64,000 nt of DNA, from positions 29,180 through 93,179 of the forward strand of contig NZ_MJEI01000090.1 of assembly GCF_002095395.1 (NCBI RefSeq). The letters run 5' to 3'. This stretch comes from Williamsia sp. 1135. GTDB lineage: Bacteria > Actinomycetota > Actinomycetes > Mycobacteriales > Mycobacteriaceae. Each line of letters starts with the position of its first letter. The stretch's first letter is position 1. Positions 48,389-57,231 of the stretch are shown here, one piece after another. The position numbers and the translations under genes are program-made. A model generated the notes under the pieces. The model had not been told where the DNA came from. It saw only the letters and a list, made by a program, of their open reading frames with translations, and made no database searches.

Positions 48389-49336
48389 CTACGCCAGCGG
48401 CACCGGTGTCTTGGCGACGGGAGCCGTTGTTTCCTCGGACTCCGCAACGGGAGTCGCCGCACCTCGCTTGGCGCTGAGCCCGGCGAAGCATCCGAGGATC
48501 ACCACGGCGCCGCCGAACAGTTCCCAGCCAGTCGGGGTCTCGCCGAGGAACGCCCACGCCGCGGTGAGTCCGACGATCGGCACGAGCAACGAGAACGGTG
48601 CAACCTTGGACGCCGGGTACCGCGACATCAGGTACGTCCACAGGCCCGATCCGACGATGGTGCCCAGCACCACGACGTAGGTGAGTCCACCCAGCGCGAC
48701 CAGCCCGGAATGCGATCCGACGCCGGCCATCGCGTCCCACCCTGCTCGTGGACCCTCCACGGCCAGGCTCAGGGCGTACAGCGGTAGCACCGGCACGACA
48801 CACATCCACAGGGTCAGGTGCAGCGCGTTGTCGGGTTTGGCGAGCCGGGACCCGATGTTGCCGAAGGCCCATCCCAACCCGGCGATCAAGGTGAGGAGGA
48901 CGGGCAGCACGGCTGCGGTGGCGCCGTGAGCGGCGCGATCGATACCGATGATCGCCATGCCCCCGACTGCCACGGTGAGGCCGACGATCTGCCGCGCACT
49001 GAGCTTCTCGCGGAGCAACACAACGCAGAGAATCACCGTGAACGGTGCCGACGATTGCAGAACCAGGGAGGCGAGCCCGGTCGGCATCCCGTTGTCCATG
49101 GCCAAGAACAGGAAAGCGAACTGGATTGTGCCGAAGCCGATTCCGTAGAGCAGGAACCATTTGAGCGGGACGTTTGGTCGTGGGACGAACAGGATGACCG
49201 GGATCGCCATGACCGCGAAACGCAGTGCTGCGAAGAACAGTGGCGGGAAATGTTCGAGGCCGGCGTGGATGGCCAGGAAGTTCAGGCCCCACAACACCAC
49301 GACGGTGAGGCCGAGCATGCGGTCGCGAGTGGTCAT
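48389..49336 (-). CDS. EamA-family (DMT) transporter
   Basis: A 315-residue drug/metabolite transporter with ten membrane helices in two EamA repeats (about 10-140 and 150-290; LGETPTGWELFGGAVVILG is the second-repeat signature). Such proteins export amino acids or metabolites. ATG 49336 has almost no leader, so the transcript may be leaderless. The AT-rich region before it carries symmetrical elements. Confidence 0.88.
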   Translation of the reverse strand: MTTRDRMLGLTVVVLWGLNFLAIHAGLEHFPPLFFAALRFAVMAIPVILFVPRPNVPLKWFLLYGIGFGTIQFAFLFLAMDNGMPTGLASLVLQSSAPFTVILCVVLLREKLSARQIVGLTVAVGGMAIIGIDRAAHGATAAVLPVLLTLIAGLGWAFGNIGSRLAKPDNALHLTLWMCVVPVLPLYALSLAVEGPRAGWDAMAGVGSHSGLVALGGLTYVVVLGTIVGSGLWTYLMSRYPASKVAPFSLLVPIVGLTAAWAFLGETPTGWELFGGAVVILGCFAGLSAKRGAATPVAESEETTAPVAKTPVPLA

Positions 49337-49358
49337 GGTTCATATTTAGCTGTCGAAA

Positions 49359-49406
49359 CAGTTCAGTTCAATCTAATTAAACTGCAATCATGATGTAGCT
49401 GAACTG
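49359..49406. promoter_or_regulatory. AT-rich promoter region with inverted repeats before the EamA gene
   Basis: CAGTTCAG (49359-49366) is repeated in inverse as CTGAACTG (49399-49406). Between them AGTTCAAT-3-ATTAAACT (49365-49383) is a near-perfect palindrome. The sequence is much richer in A and T than its surroundings. This fits a regulator site for the transporter gene and also a likely Lsr2 target. Confidence 0.45.
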
Positions 49407-49418
49407 CACGTTTGGATA

Positions 49419-51098
49419 TCAGCGGCGTGCGGACTCGATATTCCACACCTTCGTGACGTCGACGGTGGTCTTCTGGCCGCCGGGCCCGTACGAGGCGGTC
49501 CAGGTCGGAGAGCTGGTGTCGAGAGCTGAACGTCCGTTGGGTGCGAAGAGGTAATTGTTCTGACCGCACAGGTACATCACCCGCGTTCCGTCCGTCTCCC
49601 GCCCGCCGAAGCGAATCCCGTACCAACACACGGTGCCGTCGGCGATCTGCACGGCGAGCGGGTGTGGTGCAGGTATCGGTGTATCGGACGACGACGCCGG
49701 GTTCTGCGTCGCGGGATTGGACAGAAAGCGCAACGCTTCGGGAGACGTCTTCGAGTCGGGGCACAGCGATCGACCACCCGCGAACGAGCACATGTAGATG
49801 ATGTAGTCGGTCTGATACTGCCCGCAGGTGAAGAGTCCGGGGTCTCCGAAGCTCGAAGCGGCCGACCTGCACCCCCACTGTTTCGGCCCGGTGATGGCGG
49901 TGGCGGCATACTCGGGAGTCAACGTGCCGTCGGCCTGGTACGGCCGGATATCGATGACCTCGGTACCGGCCGGCTTCGACGGCGTGGCAGGCAGGCACTC
50001 ACACAACCCGATGGCGGTGATCGCAGCACCGTCGTGGGTGATACGCCACGCGGTTCCTGACACGGCATCGGCGGTATAGAGATTGGTCGACCCCTCGGTC
50101 GATACGGCGTCGCCATAGAGGTCGTCGGCTCTCGCGAGCGCGTCGCCGATTCGCAACCCGTCGATGGTCTGAGCGCCCGGAACGATAGCTATCGACGACA
50201 ATCGGCCATCGGCACCGAACACGAAGGTGCAACCACCCCAGGCGATGGTGACCGTTCCATCCGCCGCCGCATTGGCCGACGACAGCGACGGGAAGTCGCT
50301 GTGCCGGTCCCGGATCGCCTCAGCGGTGCTGCCGAGTTCGATCCCGTCGACGCCCTGCGGCGACAGCCGGGTTCGCGCGATATCGGGGTCTTGAGTCGCC
50401 AGCAGGCGCGCGCTCAATTGCTCGGCGTTGTCGGCGGTCACGAAGAGGCCGCCGGTTGCAGCGGCAACACATTCGAGTTGATCGGAATCCGTTTTAAAAC
50501 CGATTGTGGAGATCGACAGTTGGGGATGCGTGCTCGAGATCTCGGCGGCGACGTCGCACGGGGGCGGCCCGCAGGTGTCCTCGCCATCGCTGACGAACAC
50601 GATCGCCGCCGGTTCGGTGGCCGGTAACGCGTCGGCTGCTGCCCGGAGAGCATTGCCGATCGGTGTGAAGCCCAGAGCCGCAATCGAACTCAGCGAAAGC
50701 GCGGTCGCCGACCGGTCCAGGGGGCCGAGTTCGCGCAGCACAGTGATGTCGCGACAGCCGGGTACCAGATTCTGTGGGGTCACCGCGACGCTGCTCCCGT
50801 AGACCATCAACCCCAGTTGTGCGTCCGATGGCAACTCCTCGAGCAATGATCCGACGGCTTCGCGAGCCGCGTCCACGCGCGGCCCCGGGGCATCGGCGGT
50901 CCTCATCGATTCAGAGAAATCGACCACGAGCATCGTCGGAACAGACCGGGGCGCAGGCGAAGTGGTCACTGATTTCGGCGCACGCGCGTCTCCACCTGTC
51001 ACGGAGGTGCATGCCGTCGACAACAGGACGAGTGCGAGGAGCATCACCATCGCCCCACCGGCTCGACGTCCACACGAGGTGATGCCCGTCCTGCTCAT
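49419..51098 (-). CDS. Secreted von Willebrand factor A-domain lipoprotein
   Basis: A 559-residue exported lipoprotein. The signal peptide MVMLLALVLLSTAC ends at lipid-modified Cys 30. A VWA domain follows (about 52-225) with an intact MIDAS Asp-x-Ser-x-Ser (VVDFSESM, Asp 60) and VSDGEDTCGPPPCD. The remaining 330 residues form an unrecognised Cys-containing region (GGCTFVFGADGRLSSI; CSFAGGRSLC; YLCGQNNYLFAPNGRSAL). VWA domains bind metal and partner proteins. ATG 51098 gives a normal signal peptide; ATG 51137 adds 13 residues. It follows the MFS gene on the same strand. Confidence 0.82.
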   Translation of the reverse strand: MSRTGITSCGRRAGGAMVMLLALVLLSTACTSVTGGDARAPKSVTTSPAPRSVPTMLVVDFSESMRTADAPGPRVDAAREAVGSLLEELPSDAQLGLMVYGSSVAVTPQNLVPGCRDITVLRELGPLDRSATALSLSSIAALGFTPIGNALRAAADALPATEPAAIVFVSDGEDTCGPPPCDVAAEISSTHPQLSISTIGFKTDSDQLECVAAATGGLFVTADNAEQLSARLLATQDPDIARTRLSPQGVDGIELGSTAEAIRDRHSDFPSLSSANAAADGTVTIAWGGCTFVFGADGRLSSIAIVPGAQTIDGLRIGDALARADDLYGDAVSTEGSTNLYTADAVSGTAWRITHDGAAITAIGLCECLPATPSKPAGTEVIDIRPYQADGTLTPEYAATAITGPKQWGCRSAASSFGDPGLFTCGQYQTDYIIYMCSFAGGRSLCPDSKTSPEALRFLSNPATQNPASSSDTPIPAPHPLAVQIADGTVCWYGIRFGGRETDGTRVMYLCGQNNYLFAPNGRSALDTSSPTWTASYGPGGQKTTVDVTKVWNIESARR

Positions 51099-51148
51099 CG
51101 TCGGAGCGTATGTGATCACCACTGCTCGTGGTGTCATACAAACGTGCT

Positions 51149-52759
51149 CTACATCGTTGCCTCTGCTGTCGCCAACGGCGTGCCCGTCGGCGTACGGGGG
51201 ATACGTCCGGTCGCGAAAAGCGCCGCGATGGCCAGCAACCCGGCCAGTGTGAACGCAACCCTCAGTGCTTTCAGCCGGGCATCGGAGTTGACGTCGACCA
51301 CCGCTGTCGCGGTGTCGGCGGGGACGCCCGCCTCGTCGAGGGCTTTCTGGAGCTGGGTGTCCGACAGGAACGGGACGCCCGAGGCGAGTTCGGTGGTCGC
51401 GCGGTCGGAGACTGCCGCGGGGACGCTCGGGTTGTCAGCCAGGCCTGTGACGGCCGTGGTGGTGAGCGTTGCGATGAGGATCGAGCCGATCAGCGCAGTG
51501 CCCAGGGACGCCCCGAGGTTGGTCGCGGTGTTCTGCAGGCCACCGACTTCGGCGCTCTGCGAGTCCGGAACCGCGGACACCGTCACCGCACCCAGTTGCG
51601 AGGACAGCGCGCCGAGTCCGAATCCCATGAACAGCATGGGGATCATGACAACACCCGCGTTGGCACCGGGGTCCATACCCGCGACCAGGATCAGAATGCC
51701 GACGATCATCGATGTCAACCCGATACGGATGACCCGGCGTGGGTTGGCTCGCGGCCTGAGCTTCGGGATCCCGATCGCCGCCAGGATCAGCGCGATCGAC
51801 AACGGCAGGATGCGGAGTCCGGTCTGCAGGGCACTCAACTCGAGTACGACCGAGAGGAAGAGCGGTACCGCGAAGAAGACGCCTGCCTGAACGAGGAACT
51901 GTGCGAAGAACATCGACAGTCCTCCGGTCAGCTGCCGGTTGCGGAACATCGCCGGATCGATCAGTGGGTCGCCACCGGTCTCGGCGAGGTGGGTCTCCCA
52001 CCGCAGGAAGCCATAGATGACCAGAAGGCCTCCCATGAGCAGCCAGACCACCGGTGATACGCCGGCCAGTTCCGTACCACCCGGCTTGGCCTGCACCCAG
52101 CCCCACTCGCTCGACCGCAGTACCCCGTAGACGAACATCCCGAGACCGAGGACGGACAGCGCCGAACCGACCACGTCGAGTCGGATGCGAACCGGTGGCA
52201 CGTCGTTGATCTTGCGCAACACCAACAGGATCGCGACGACGATCACCACCTCGCCGACGAAAACGTAACGCCACGAGGCGAAGGTCGTGACCGCCCCGCC
52301 GAGCAGCGGCCCCACTGCCACGGCCATCGCACCGGCCGCGGCCACCAACCCGTACGCGCCGGCGCGACGGTCGGCCGGGAAGTTGGCGGCCACCAGTGCG
52401 ACGATCGCGGGCATGATGAGCGCCGCGCCGATCCCCTCGAGCAGCGACCACCCGATCAGGAGGACCGTCAGGTTGGGTGCGATGGCGGTGACCGTCGAAC
52501 CCACGCCGTAGATCACCAGGCCGATGCCGAAGGCGCGGCGCCTGCCGAGCATGGTGCCGATCTTGCTCCCGGTGATCATCAGACTCGCCATCACGAGGGT
52601 GTACATCGTGATGGCGGTCTGGATTCCGGTGATCGTCGTATCGACGTCCTCGGCCACGGTCGCCATGGAGACGTTCATGACCGAACTGTCGAGGGTCATC
52701 AGGAATTGCCCCGACGCCAGCACTGCCAGGACTAGCCCCGAACCTGTTTTCGCCGCCAC
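51149..52759 (-). CDS. MFS multidrug transporter, DHA2 (EmrB/QacA) family
   Basis: A 536-residue drug:proton antiporter with 14 predicted helices. Motifs of the family are seen: LDSSVMNVSMATV in helix 1, GRRRAFGIGLVIYGVGS (motif A-like), and GPLLGGAVTTFASWRYVF (motif C). GTG 52759 has AAGGGG about 9 bases upstream. It is transcribed away from the methyltransferase gene at 52847, 87 bases upstream on the same strand. Confidence 0.9.
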   Translation of the reverse strand: MAAKTGSGLVLAVLASGQFLMTLDSSVMNVSMATVAEDVDTTITGIQTAITMYTLVMASLMITGSKIGTMLGRRRAFGIGLVIYGVGSTVTAIAPNLTVLLIGWSLLEGIGAALIMPAIVALVAANFPADRRAGAYGLVAAAGAMAVAVGPLLGGAVTTFASWRYVFVGEVVIVVAILLVLRKINDVPPVRIRLDVVGSALSVLGLGMFVYGVLRSSEWGWVQAKPGGTELAGVSPVVWLLMGGLLVIYGFLRWETHLAETGGDPLIDPAMFRNRQLTGGLSMFFAQFLVQAGVFFAVPLFLSVVLELSALQTGLRILPLSIALILAAIGIPKLRPRANPRRVIRIGLTSMIVGILILVAGMDPGANAGVVMIPMLFMGFGLGALSSQLGAVTVSAVPDSQSAEVGGLQNTATNLGASLGTALIGSILIATLTTTAVTGLADNPSVPAAVSDRATTELASGVPFLSDTQLQKALDEAGVPADTATAVVDVNSDARLKALRVAFTLAGLLAIAALFATGRIPRTPTGTPLATAEATM

Positions 52760-52846
52760 CGGTGGTGCCCCTTTTCAACTGGTTACGGCGACTTTAGCCT
52801 CGTTCGATCAGCGTCTTCTCACTCGATTCGGATGATCCTGCCCGCG

Positions 52847-53440
52847 TCAGGACAGCCGAACCGCCAGCAGCACCGTGTCGTGGGTGTGATGGGATCCCTC
52901 GGGCGGCGCCGTCGTGCGGGCCTGCATCCGGTCGATGTCGATTCGCCAGTCGTCGCCGAGGAGTCGGCCGATGTCGTGCGGCTCGTAGAAGTCGTGCGGG
53001 TTGAGGTCATGCCAGTGCTCGAGATCTTCCGGGATCTCGTGGAAGACCGAAAGCAGGGTGCCGCCCACGGCCACCGCGTCGACGATCCCGCGTACGCCGA
53101 GGTCACCTGGGGTCTTGATAATGGTGAAGTACTGCAGTGAGACGAGGTCGAAAGCACGCGACGGCGGCGGGGTGACGACCACATCGGCTTGTTGCCAGGT
53201 GATCGCCGGTTCGTCGCCGAGGGCACGGGCGCGGTCGATCGCAACCGGTGAGATGTCGACAGCGGTCACCTGCCAACCGCGGCCTGCGAGCCAGCGTGCA
53301 TCGGCGCCTTCGCCGCAACCGAGGTCGAGTGCTCGCCCCGGCGTCAGAGTGGCCGCGTGTTCGAGCAGCACCGGGTTCGGTTTGTTGCTCCAGATCTGCT
53401 CGGTTTCGAGGTAACGCTCATCCCAGAATTTTTGGTCCAT
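52847..53440 (-). CDS. Class I SAM-dependent methyltransferase
   Basis: A 197-residue small methyltransferase with the SAM motif ALDLGCGEGADARWLAGRG, the acidic end of strand 2 (VTAVDISPVAIDRA) and ITWQQADVV. It begins FWDERYLETEQIWSNKPNP, similar to TehB/thiopurine-type enzymes that act on small molecules. ATG 53440 or ATG 53452 (adding MLEP) are both possible. Substrate unknown. Confidence 0.85.
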   Translation of the reverse strand: MDQKFWDERYLETEQIWSNKPNPVLLEHAATLTPGRALDLGCGEGADARWLAGRGWQVTAVDISPVAIDRARALGDEPAITWQQADVVVTPPPSRAFDLVSLQYFTIIKTPGDLGVRGIVDAVAVGGTLLSVFHEIPEDLEHWHDLNPHDFYEPHDIGRLLGDDWRIDIDRMQARTTAPPEGSHHTHDTVLLAVRLS

Positions 53441-53507
53441 GGGCTCGAGCATGACCGGGGTGATCGCTACGCGGCAAGATACCGTGCCGGAACGGCAAGA
53501 ATGTGGC

Positions 53508-54125
53508 TCAGCGAGGGAGGAGCAGGGCAACGCACGCGTCGACCATCGTCTCTGTCGTGTCGGACACGGGCTGTCCGTCTTCGACTGCAACAGCGGTCAA
53601 TTCGCGCAGACCGCCCAGCATCAGCAGTGCCAGGGACCGGGAGATCGTCGAGATTCCCGCGGCGCGCATCCGGTCGGTGTCGGTCAACGCGATCAGGGTC
53701 TGGATGAAGTCTTCCATCGCCTGTCGCTGTACCGGCCGAGCAGTCGGCCCCAGTGCGGGGAGCTCGCGAATCCAGCTCAGGGTGAGTGCGGGCCGCGCCT
53801 CGATCGATCGGACGTAGGCCTCGACCGCCTGCCGGATCTGGGTTCGCCACGGGGCATCGGGATCGACGGCCGCGACGATGTCGTCGATCATGTCGGTGTT
53901 CGCGGTATGGAGCAGCTCGATGAAGCACTCCTCTTTCGTCCCGAACTCCTGATAGAAGGTGCGGCGGGAGGTGCGGGCCTCTCGGACGATGTCGGACACA
54001 GTTGTCGCACGGTATCCACGTTCTTCAATCGACACTCCCAGGGCGTTGAGCAAACGTGCGCGGTGAGATGGTTCGGCGTCCTGGTCGGGATGCGAACCTG
54101 CACGGGTGGTCGGCGCGGAAGTCAT
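53508..54125 (-). CDS. TetR-family regulator, divergent from P450
   Basis: A 205-residue repressor with the helix-turn-helix at about 25-70 (ALGVSIEERGYRATTVSDIV, RTSRRTFYQEFGTKEECFIEL). The rest is a helical ligand domain. ATG 54125 leaves 97 bases to the divergent P450 start, which holds a 41-base palindrome. It most probably controls itself and the P450. Confidence 0.88.
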   Translation of the reverse strand: MTSAPTTRAGSHPDQDAEPSHRARLLNALGVSIEERGYRATTVSDIVREARTSRRTFYQEFGTKEECFIELLHTANTDMIDDIVAAVDPDAPWRTQIRQAVEAYVRSIEARPALTLSWIRELPALGPTARPVQRQAMEDFIQTLIALTDTDRMRAAGISTISRSLALLMLGGLRELTAVAVEDGQPVSDTTETMVDACVALLLPR

Positions 54126-54157
54126 CGCGTTCCAGCGTACGGGCCCTTGTCCGCTGG

Positions 54158-54198
54158 TGGTACTTGGGCGTACCGTCACGTGGTACGACGAAGTACCA
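54158..54198. promoter_or_regulatory. 41-bp nested palindromic operator between TetR and P450 genes
   Basis: TGGTACTT (54158-54165) mirrors AAGTACCA (54191-54198), and CGTACC (54169-54174) mirrors GGTACG (54182-54187); both pairs share one centre at 54178. GTAC recurs four times at about 8- to 13-base intervals. Such a nested site could hold two TetR dimers and shut both divergent promoters. Confidence 0.7.
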
Positions 54199-54222
54199 GC
54201 GCGGGGCGAGGAGTTCATCGGT

Positions 54223-55545
54223 ATGTGCGCAGTGCATCACGCAGGATCGGACGTTGCCGAGACGAGCGTGCCGCCGGGGCCGACATTGCCCCGTGCGGAC
54301 CAGGGCGTGGCGTTCGTCGCCGCCCGGCGGCAGACGATGGCGGCGCTCTCGCGTCGATACGGGCCAGTCTTCTCGCTCGACGTGCCGGTGTTCGGCCGAA
54401 CGGTCGCGGTCTCCGATCCGAAGCTGGCCAAGCAGGTGTTCACCACTCCCGCGGGCGTGCTCAGCAATGTGCAGCCCAACCTCGGCCGCATCCTCGGCGA
54501 GCGCTCGATGTTCTCGCTCGAAGGAAACGAGCACCGCAGGCGGCGCAAGTTGCTGACTCCGCCGCTGCACGGCAAGAGCGTGAAGAGCTATGAGCGGATC
54601 ATCGAAGAAGAAGTCCTGCGGGAGGCCGCGTCGTGGCCCGAGGGGCGCGAGTTCGAGAGCCTCGACCCGATGATGCGCATCACGCTCAACGCGATCCTGC
54701 GTGCGGTGTTCGGTGCCGATGGAGCCCAACTCGATTCGCTGCGGCGGCTCATACCGCCGATGGTCGAGCTCGGCTCTCGCCTGGCCACGCTGCCGAATGT
54801 GCCTGCGCGCCTGGGAAAGCTGAACCCCTGGGAGCGTTTCCTGGCGCGTCGCAGGGAGTACGACGCCGTCATCGCCGAACTCGTCGCCACCGCGAAGGAT
54901 GACCCGAACCTGGAGTCGCGCACCGACATCGTTGCCCTGATGGTCCGCAGTACCTACGAAGACGGCACCTCGATGACCACCGGCGAGATCGCCGACGAGC
55001 TGCTGACCCTGCTGGCTGCCGGTCACGAGACGACGGCAACCACGCTCGCGTCGGCCTTCGAACGGCTGCGCCGTCATCCGCAGATCCTGGCCGACCTCAC
55101 CCGAGAAGTCGACGAAGGTGGAGATGAGTTGCGGCAGGCCACAATTCTGGAAGTGCAACGCAGTCGCCCGGTGATCGATCTGGCGGGTCGAACCGTGCAG
55201 GCGCCCGTGTTCGAGCTCGGACCGTGGCGGATTCCCCAGGGCTACACCGTCCTCGTGAGTATTTCGTTGCTGCACGATGACAGTGCAGAGTTCCGCGATC
55301 CCGAACGCTTCGACCCGACGCGTTTTCTGGGTTCGAAACCGTCCGGATCCTGGGTTCCGTTCGGCGGCGGGACGCGCCGCTGCATCGGCGCGGCGTTCGC
55401 GAACATGGAGATGGACGTGGCGCTGCGCACGATCTTGCAGATGTTCGAAGTGGTCCCGACCGACGCGTCGAGCGAACGGTGGCACAGCCGCGGGGTGGCG
55501 TATTCGCCGAGGCGCAAGGGCCGACTGGTCGTTCGCCGCCGATGA
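54223..55545 (+). CDS. Cytochrome P450
   Basis: A 440-residue cytosolic P450. The heme-binding loop FGGGTRRCIGAAFA has the axial Cys 387, the I-helix oxygen-activation motif is AAGHETTATT (about 265-274), and the ExxR motif is EVQR. ATG 54223 has GCGAGGAG 9 bases upstream. No ferredoxin or reductase is nearby, so it must use shared partners. It probably hydroxylates a hydrophobic ligand that also controls the divergent TetR protein. Confidence 0.93.
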   Translation: MCAVHHAGSDVAETSVPPGPTLPRADQGVAFVAARRQTMAALSRRYGPVFSLDVPVFGRTVAVSDPKLAKQVFTTPAGVLSNVQPNLGRILGERSMFSLEGNEHRRRRKLLTPPLHGKSVKSYERIIEEEVLREAASWPEGREFESLDPMMRITLNAILRAVFGADGAQLDSLRRLIPPMVELGSRLATLPNVPARLGKLNPWERFLARRREYDAVIAELVATAKDDPNLESRTDIVALMVRSTYEDGTSMTTGEIADELLTLLAAGHETTATTLASAFERLRRHPQILADLTREVDEGGDELRQATILEVQRSRPVIDLAGRTVQAPVFELGPWRIPQGYTVLVSISLLHDDSAEFRDPERFDPTRFLGSKPSGSWVPFGGGTRRCIGAAFANMEMDVALRTILQMFEVVPTDASSERWHSRGVAYSPRRKGRLVVRRR

Positions 55546-55555
55546 CCGGCACCGG

Positions 55556-56149
55556 TCAGTTGGTCGTGAGTGTTTCGATGAGTTCGTCGAGATAGGCCTG
55601 CCATTCGGCGCCCGTGGGTACGAGATCGGTCGATACATGGGCGAGTTGGGTATGGCCCAGGTAGACGCTCACCGCCAGGGTTGCCCAGCGTCGCGCACGG
55701 GCAGGTTCGTCGCCCATCAGCGTGTACAGCTCGGCGACGTAGTCGATTCTCCGTCGGGTTACGCGCTGGATGATGTTCGCCACCTGAGGGTTTCGGGCGC
55801 TGGCGAGCAGCGCGACCTCTATCTTGTCGTTGCGGCTGTAGTCGACCACCAGGACCAGCAGAGCACGCAACTGTTCGGCCGGGTCCTCATGGGCTCTGAT
55901 GGCCGCGATGACGGCCTCGGTGTGCTCGGCCTCCCATGACTGCAGAGCCGCATCGACGAGGGCCTGGCGGTTCGGGTAATGCCAGTAAAAGCTGCCCTTT
56001 GTCGTTCCGAGGCGCTTTGCCAGCGGCTCGACCGCTACCGCCGACAGTCCGCTCTCGCCGATCACGGTGAGTGCGGCCTGCGCCCAGTCGGCCGCGGACA
56101 GGCGGGTCGCCGTGGCGGGGGTCGCTCGGGGAGGGGGTTTCGCCGGCAC
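55556..56149 (-). CDS. TetR-family regulator, divergent from SRPBCC-DUF2867 gene
   Basis: A 197-residue repressor: helix-turn-helix at about 18-65 (AQAALTVIGESGLSAVAVEPLA, KRLGTTKGSFYWHYPNRQALV) and a helical effector domain. The GTG at 56149 has no clear ribosome site and its upstream sequence is a tandem operator, so it may be translated from a leaderless message. It converges on the P450 with a 10-base gap. Confidence 0.88.
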   Translation of the reverse strand: MPAKPPPRATPATATRLSAADWAQAALTVIGESGLSAVAVEPLAKRLGTTKGSFYWHYPNRQALVDAALQSWEAEHTEAVIAAIRAHEDPAEQLRALLVLVVDYSRNDKIEVALLASARNPQVANIIQRVTRRRIDYVAELYTLMGDEPARARRWATLAVSVYLGHTQLAHVSTDLVPTGAEWQAYLDELIETLTTN

Positions 56150-56152
56150 GTT

Positions 56153-56191
56153 CCATACGCTACCGTATGGTTACCATACGCCAGCGTACGG
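56153..56191. promoter_or_regulatory. Two tandem 18-bp palindromic operators
   Basis: CCATACG-4-CGTATGG (56153-56170) is followed by CCATACG-4-CGTACGG (56174-56191). Their centres are 21 bases apart, exactly two helical turns, so two TetR dimers would bind on the same face of DNA. The first begins 4 bases beyond the TetR start codon and the second ends 12 bases before the divergent start. Confidence 0.8.
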
Positions 56192-56202
56192 AGATCATGA
56201 CC

Positions 56203-57183
56203 ATGCGAAATGTCCACGAACGGGTGATCGATGCGCCTGCCGACGTTGTGGGTCCGCTGCTGGAGGACCTCGGTCAGGACGGCGATCGACTCTGGCCGTC
56301 GCCTGCCTGGGTGCCCATGAAACTCGACCGGCGCGTGGGGGCCGGCGCGGATGGCGGACATGGTCCGATCAGATATCAGATCACCGAGTTCGAACCAGGT
56401 CGCCGGGTCCGTTTCGAGTTCCACGAACGGACCGGCGTCGATGGCTTTCACGAGTTCATAGTCGAGCCGGTCGGTTCCGATCGGTGTATCGCCCGCCACG
56501 TCATGGAGATACGACCGCGCGGGGTGATGCGGCTTCTCTTCCCGCTGGCCATCGAGAGCATGCACGATGCAGTGCTCGAGGATCTGCTCGGCAACCTGGA
56601 GCGGGAGGCCACCGGAACCGTCACGGCGCCCGCTGTGTGGTCGCCCTGGGCGCGTCTTTGTTGGCGTCTCGGTGAGCAATCGCCGGTTCGCGCGGTGGCG
56701 ATCCCCGACGCCGCGAAGCTGATGCGTGATGTGTACGCCCACCCGGATCTCGAAGATGCGTGGCAGGTGGCCCGCAGGCCGGGGATGAGCGCTGACCCAC
56801 AGGAATGGGCCGACGCCTGCTTCCGGCAGCCGCCGCCGTGGGTGGGCGCGCTGTTCCTGGCCCGAAATGCCTTGGTGCGATTGGTCGGAATCGCACCGGA
56901 GAACGATGCCGGTGCGGCATTTGAGACAGCGGCGGCGACCGCAAAGGAAGTGCTGCTCGGGTCGGATGCGAGTCATCTCGACTTCCGGGCGTCGGTGCTC
57001 GTGGACGATGAAACTGTGACTGTCTCTACGGTGGCGGTTGCTCACAACGCTCGTGGCAGGTGGTACCTGTCGGTTATCGCGCCCATTCACCCCATTGTCG
57101 TGAGGGGCATGCTGCGGCGAGCCTTCCGGCTCATGGCGACGCCACGTCCGACCCCGCGGATGGCAGCCGCTCGAGCCACGTGA
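56203..57183 (+). CDS. SRPBCC - DUF2867 two-domain protein
   Basis: A 326-residue protein. Residues 1-150 form an SRPBCC-like helix-grip fold (ERVIDAPADVVGPLLEDL, RRVRFEFHERTGVDGFHEFI). Residues 170-320 match the DUF2867 layout (WVGALFLARNALVRLVGI; ASVLVDDETVTVSTVAVAHN; a terminal YLSVIAPIHPIVVRGMLRRA). Function unknown; likely binds a hydrophobic ligand. ATG 56203 is favoured because GGAG is 9 bases upstream; ATG 56197 would be too close. Confidence 0.82.
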   Translation: MRNVHERVIDAPADVVGPLLEDLGQDGDRLWPSPAWVPMKLDRRVGAGADGGHGPIRYQITEFEPGRRVRFEFHERTGVDGFHEFIVEPVGSDRCIARHVMEIRPRGVMRLLFPLAIESMHDAVLEDLLGNLEREATGTVTAPAVWSPWARLCWRLGEQSPVRAVAIPDAAKLMRDVYAHPDLEDAWQVARRPGMSADPQEWADACFRQPPPWVGALFLARNALVRLVGIAPENDAGAAFETAAATAKEVLLGSDASHLDFRASVLVDDETVTVSTVAVAHNARGRWYLSVIAPIHPIVVRGMLRRAFRLMATPRPTPRMAAARAT

Positions 57184-57231
57184 ACCAAGAGGTTCTGAAC
57201 GTTCGAGACCGAACTCTGTAGCCTTACTTCA

